DNA from: Pelomonas candidula
GTDB taxonomy: Bacteria > Pseudomonadota > Gammaproteobacteria > Burkholderiales > Burkholderiaceae_C
Assembly (NCBI RefSeq): GCF_043555985.1
Contig: NZ_JBIGIC010000009.1
Location: forward strand, 124,001-188,000
DNA: 64,000 nucleotides
Reading direction: 5' to 3'
In this document: in pieces, positions 61,916 through 64,000 of the stretch
Numbering within the stretch: position 1 is the first letter of the stretch
Layout: each line of letters opens with the position of its first letter
Program-made: the position numbers and the translations under genes
The notes under the pieces: generated by a model
What the model was told of the DNA's origin: nothing
The model's database searches: none
Seen by the model: only the letters and a program-made list of their open reading frames with translations

Positions 61916-62151
61916 TGCGTCCACTCCTCGGGCGACAGCGTCTTCATGGACAGCGCGTGGATCTGCTCCTTCATGCGCTCGCCCAAAGCCGCATAGACGC
62001 GCTGGTGACGCTTGATGCGCGTCAGGCCCGTGAACTCCGCCGACACGATGGTGGCGAAGAAGTGGCGGCCGTCGCCCTCGACTTCCAGGTGCGCGCAGGG
62101 CAGGCCTGCGGCAATGAAATCGCGCACTTCTTGCGGGGTCGGGTCGGCCAT
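61912..62151 (-). CDS. BolA/IbaG-family protein
   Basis: 79 aa from the ATG at 62151. BolA fold with AGLPCAHLEVEGDGRHFFATIVSAEF and the conserved RIKRHQRVYAALGERM helix (segments listed), typical of the IbaG/YrbA branch, which binds monothiol glutaredoxin with a [2Fe-2S] cluster. It overlaps hisG. In many Burkholderiales murA lies between this gene and hisG; it is absent here. An in-frame extension to 62229 runs into repeat DNA and is not used. Confidence 0.9.
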   Translation of the reverse strand: MADPTPQEVRDFIAAGLPCAHLEVEGDGRHFFATIVSAEFTGLTRIKRHQRVYAALGERMKEQIHALSMKTLSPEEWTQ

Positions 62152-62221
62152 TGAATCGGTCCTAGTTTGCTCGGGAGAAACCCGAGATTTTAGGGGCTGC
62201 CCCTTTGGCGCCCCTTCGCAT

Positions 62222-62309
62222 CCCATCAAGCGGCCGCCGCGGAACCGGCTTTGCCGGGCCGCCAGCGGCGCCCCCCTTGAGGGGGCCGGCGAAGCCGGTA
62301 GGGGATGGG
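62222..62309. repeat. Nested inverted-repeat element, REP-like
   Basis: Outer arms CCCATC/GATGGG (62222-62227, 62304-62309). Inside are two mini-hairpins, CCGGC-TTT-GCCGG (62245-62257) and CCGGC-GAA-GCCGG (62286-62298), inverted relative to each other, and a central CGCCCCC..GGGGGC hairpin. It lies between the ABC permease stop and bolA on the same transcript. It shares the C-run/G-run core with the 41-bp repeats. Confidence 0.6.
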
Positions 62310-62310
62310 C

Positions 62311-63066
62311 TCAGCTTCTGATCTTGTAGCCCTTCTTCAGCAGCGACAGCCCGACCGCGGCCGTCACGACGAACGCGCTCGCCACGACCGCCAGGCTGAT
62401 CCACGGCGACACGTCGCTGACCCCGAAGAAGCCGCGGCGGAAGCCATCGATCATGTAGAAGAACGGGTTCAGGTGACTGACGCCTTGCCAGAAGCCGGGC
62501 AGCGAGTGCACCGAATAGAACACGCCGGACAGGAAGGTCATCGGCATGATGATGAAGTTCTGGAACGCGGCCATCTGATCGAACTTCTCGGCCCACAGCC
62601 CGGCGATCAGGCCCAGCGCGCCCATCAGGCCCGCGCCCAGCACCGTGAAGGCCAGCACCCACAGGATGTTGTCCAGCCCCGGCGGCGCGAACCAGGCCGT
62701 CACCAGCAGCACGCCCGCGCCCACCGCCAGCCCGCGCACGACGGCAGCGCCGACGTAGGCGACGAACCAGGCCAAGGGGGAGAGCGGCGTCAGCAGCAGG
62801 AAGACGAGGTTGCCGGTGATCTTGCTCTGGATGAGGCTGGACGAGCTGTTCGCGAAGGCGTTCTGCAGCACGCTCATCATGACCAGCCCGGGAATCAGGA
62901 ACTGCGTGTAGCCCACCGTGTCGTAGACCTTCACGTGATCTTCCAGCGTGTGGCCGAAGACCAGCAGGTACATGACGGCCGTCAGCACCGGCGCGGCCAC
63001 GGTCTGGAAGGCGACCTTCCAGAAACGCAGGACTTCCTTCTTGAAGAGGGTGGAGGCGCCGTTCAT
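62311..63066 (-). CDS. ABC-2 type transporter permease
   Basis: 251 aa with six predicted membrane helices and the ABC-2 N-terminus (TLFKKEVLRFWKVAFQTVAAP) and MSVLQNAFANSSSSLIQSK motif, close to YadH-type permeases. Pairs with the ATPase encoded just upstream (ATGA overlap). Substrate unknown; exporters of this type often act on lipids, polysaccharides or drugs. Confidence 0.92.
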   Translation of the reverse strand: MNGASTLFKKEVLRFWKVAFQTVAAPVLTAVMYLLVFGHTLEDHVKVYDTVGYTQFLIPGLVMMSVLQNAFANSSSSLIQSKITGNLVFLLLTPLSPLAWFVAYVGAAVVRGLAVGAGVLLVTAWFAPPGLDNILWVLAFTVLGAGLMGALGLIAGLWAEKFDQMAAFQNFIIMPMTFLSGVFYSVHSLPGFWQGVSHLNPFFYMIDGFRRGFFGVSDVSPWISLAVVASAFVVTAAVGLSLLKKGYKIRS

Positions 63067-63986
63067 GCCGCAGCTCCGTTCATGATTTCGAGGAACACGT
63101 CTTCCAGGTCGGCGCGGCCGATCTCCAGGTCTTCGATGGGGCAGCCAACCTGGCGCAGCGCGGCCAGCGTCGTCTCGACTTCGGCGGCGTCATGCGCCGT
63201 CACCTGCACGATGCGGCCCGTCACGCGGGCCCGCGCCGCAATGTCCGGCGGCAGCGCCGCGTCGGTCTTGAAGCGCAGCATCGTCGACGCAGTGCCCGCC
63301 AGCAGCTGCGACGTGCGGTCCAGCGCGACGATGCGGCCGGCCTTCAGCATGCCGATGCGCTGGCACAGTGCCTCCGCCTCTTCCAGGTAGTGCGTCGTCA
63401 GCAGCACCGTGTGGCCTTCCTTGTTGAGGCGGGCGATGAACTGCCACAGCGTCTGCCGCAGCTCCACATCCACGCCGGCGGTGGGCTCGTCCAGCACGAT
63501 GACGGGCGGGCGGTGCACCAGCGCCTGCGCGACGAGCACGCGGCGCTTCATGCCGCCCGACAGCTGGCGCATGTTGGCGTTGGCCTTGTCGGTGAGGCCG
63601 AGGTTGTGCAGCAGCTCGTCGATCCAGGCGTCGTTGTTCTTCACGCCGAAGTAGCCGCTCTGGATGCGCAGCGTCTCGCGCACGCTGAAGAACGGGTCGA
63701 ACACCAGCTCCTGAGGCACGACACCCAGCGCCTTGCGGGCGGCGGCGTAGTCGTCGACGACGTCATGGCCCATCACGCGCACGCGGCCCTCGGTGGCGCG
63801 GGCCAGGCCGGCGAGCACGCTGATCAGCGTCGTCTTGCCGGCGCCGTTGGGGCCCAGCAGGCCGAAGAATTCGCCGGCATGGATGTCGAACGTGACGCCG
63901 TCCAGCGCCTTCAACTGCCCTCCCCGGTAAGTCTTCTTGACGTTCTCGAACGAGATGGCGGGTGGCGATGAGGTCGGGCTCGGCAT
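63063..63986 (-). CDS. ABC transporter ATP-binding protein
   Basis: 307 aa from the ATG at 63986; an in-frame GTG at 63992 would add two residues. Walker A LGPNGAGKTT (residues about 40-49), signature LSGGMKRRVLVAQALVH, Walker B VIVLDEP and switch His in LLTTHYLEEAE are intact. A C-terminal domain of about 85 residues follows, as in YadG/CcmA-like drug or lipid exporters. Partner of the downstream permease. Upstream sequence lies outside the window. Confidence 0.94.
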   Translation of the reverse strand: MPSPTSSPPAISFENVKKTYRGGQLKALDGVTFDIHAGEFFGLLGPNGAGKTTLISVLAGLARATEGRVRVMGHDVVDDYAAARKALGVVPQELVFDPFFSVRETLRIQSGYFGVKNNDAWIDELLHNLGLTDKANANMRQLSGGMKRRVLVAQALVHRPPVIVLDEPTAGVDVELRQTLWQFIARLNKEGHTVLLTTHYLEEAEALCQRIGMLKAGRIVALDRTSQLLAGTASTMLRFKTDAALPPDIAARARVTGRIVQVTAHDAAEVETTLAALRQVGCPIEDLEIGRADLEDVFLEIMNGAAA

Positions 63987-64000
63987 AAGCACGGGATTCT

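Overview
The window is very GC-rich (about 70%) and looks like chromosome of a Burkholderiales betaproteobacterium, probably of the Roseateles/Mitsuaria/Rubrivivax/Leptothrix group. This rests on the order TPR gene-lolB-ispE-tRNA-Gln-prs-rplY, on the ABC transporter-bolA-hisG block, on several PEP-CTERM proteins, and on codon use dominated by G/C in third positions. I see no phage, transposase, rRNA or CRISPR array. Genus-level placement is inference.

Layout. 1-4.2 kb: tail of a membrane peptidase/penicillin-binding fusion, a Tat-exported D-amino-acid-oxidase-like flavoprotein whose sequence blocks are in circularly permuted order, a chemoreceptor and a small membrane protein. 4.2-11.2 kb: housekeeping genes mutY and mutM (oxidised-guanine repair; mutM carries an in-frame repeat-like insert), a TPR lipid-envelope neighbour, lolB, ispE, tRNA-Gln, prs and rplY. 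11.2-24.7 kb: a block lying between rplY and pth, which are usually neighbours in this order. It holds an RtcB ligase, a pentapeptide-repeat protein, a DUF5666 lipoprotein and a complete MdtABC-like RND efflux operon with outer-membrane factor.

24.7-36.7 kb: pth and a DUF4124-like gene, then a cobalamin riboswitch with its own intrinsic terminator, followed by one long, tightly overlapped B12 operon: btuB (outer-membrane uptake), cobP, btuF-btuC-btuD (inner-membrane uptake), cobB, cobO, a DUF1636 protein, cbiB, cobC, cobQ. Together they import corrinoids and carry out late steps of adenosylcobalamin assembly; cobS/cobT and corrin-ring genes are not in the window. 36.7-41.2 kb: an S1/P1 nuclease, then an accessory cassette (lipoprotein, class 3 lipase, small helical protein) that ends at a degenerate copy of the nuclease gene's 3' end, and an orphan gene. 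41.2-49.8 kb: three PEP-CTERM proteins, two of them large beta-repeat proteins sharing a sequence module, with an MGT-like glycosyltransferase translationally coupled to one of them.

50-62 kb: ferredoxin, coaD, rsmD, a membrane protein and the histidine genes. The his cluster is split: bolA-hisG-hisD form one unit and hisC-hisB-hisH-hisA-hisF another. Between them sit an acyltransferase-like gene on the opposite strand, an orphan periplasmic binding protein, and a vapBC-type toxin-antitoxin pair with a striking palindromic operator. The vapC stop codon overlaps the hisC start codon, so the second half of the his pathway appears to be read from the toxin-antitoxin promoter. The window ends in a two-gene ABC transporter.

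Most notable for follow-up: the permuted flavoprotein, the vapBC-hisC coupling with its double palindrome, the repeat inserted into mutM, the PEP-CTERM/glycosyltransferase cluster, and the lipase cassette flanked by nuclease 3' ends.
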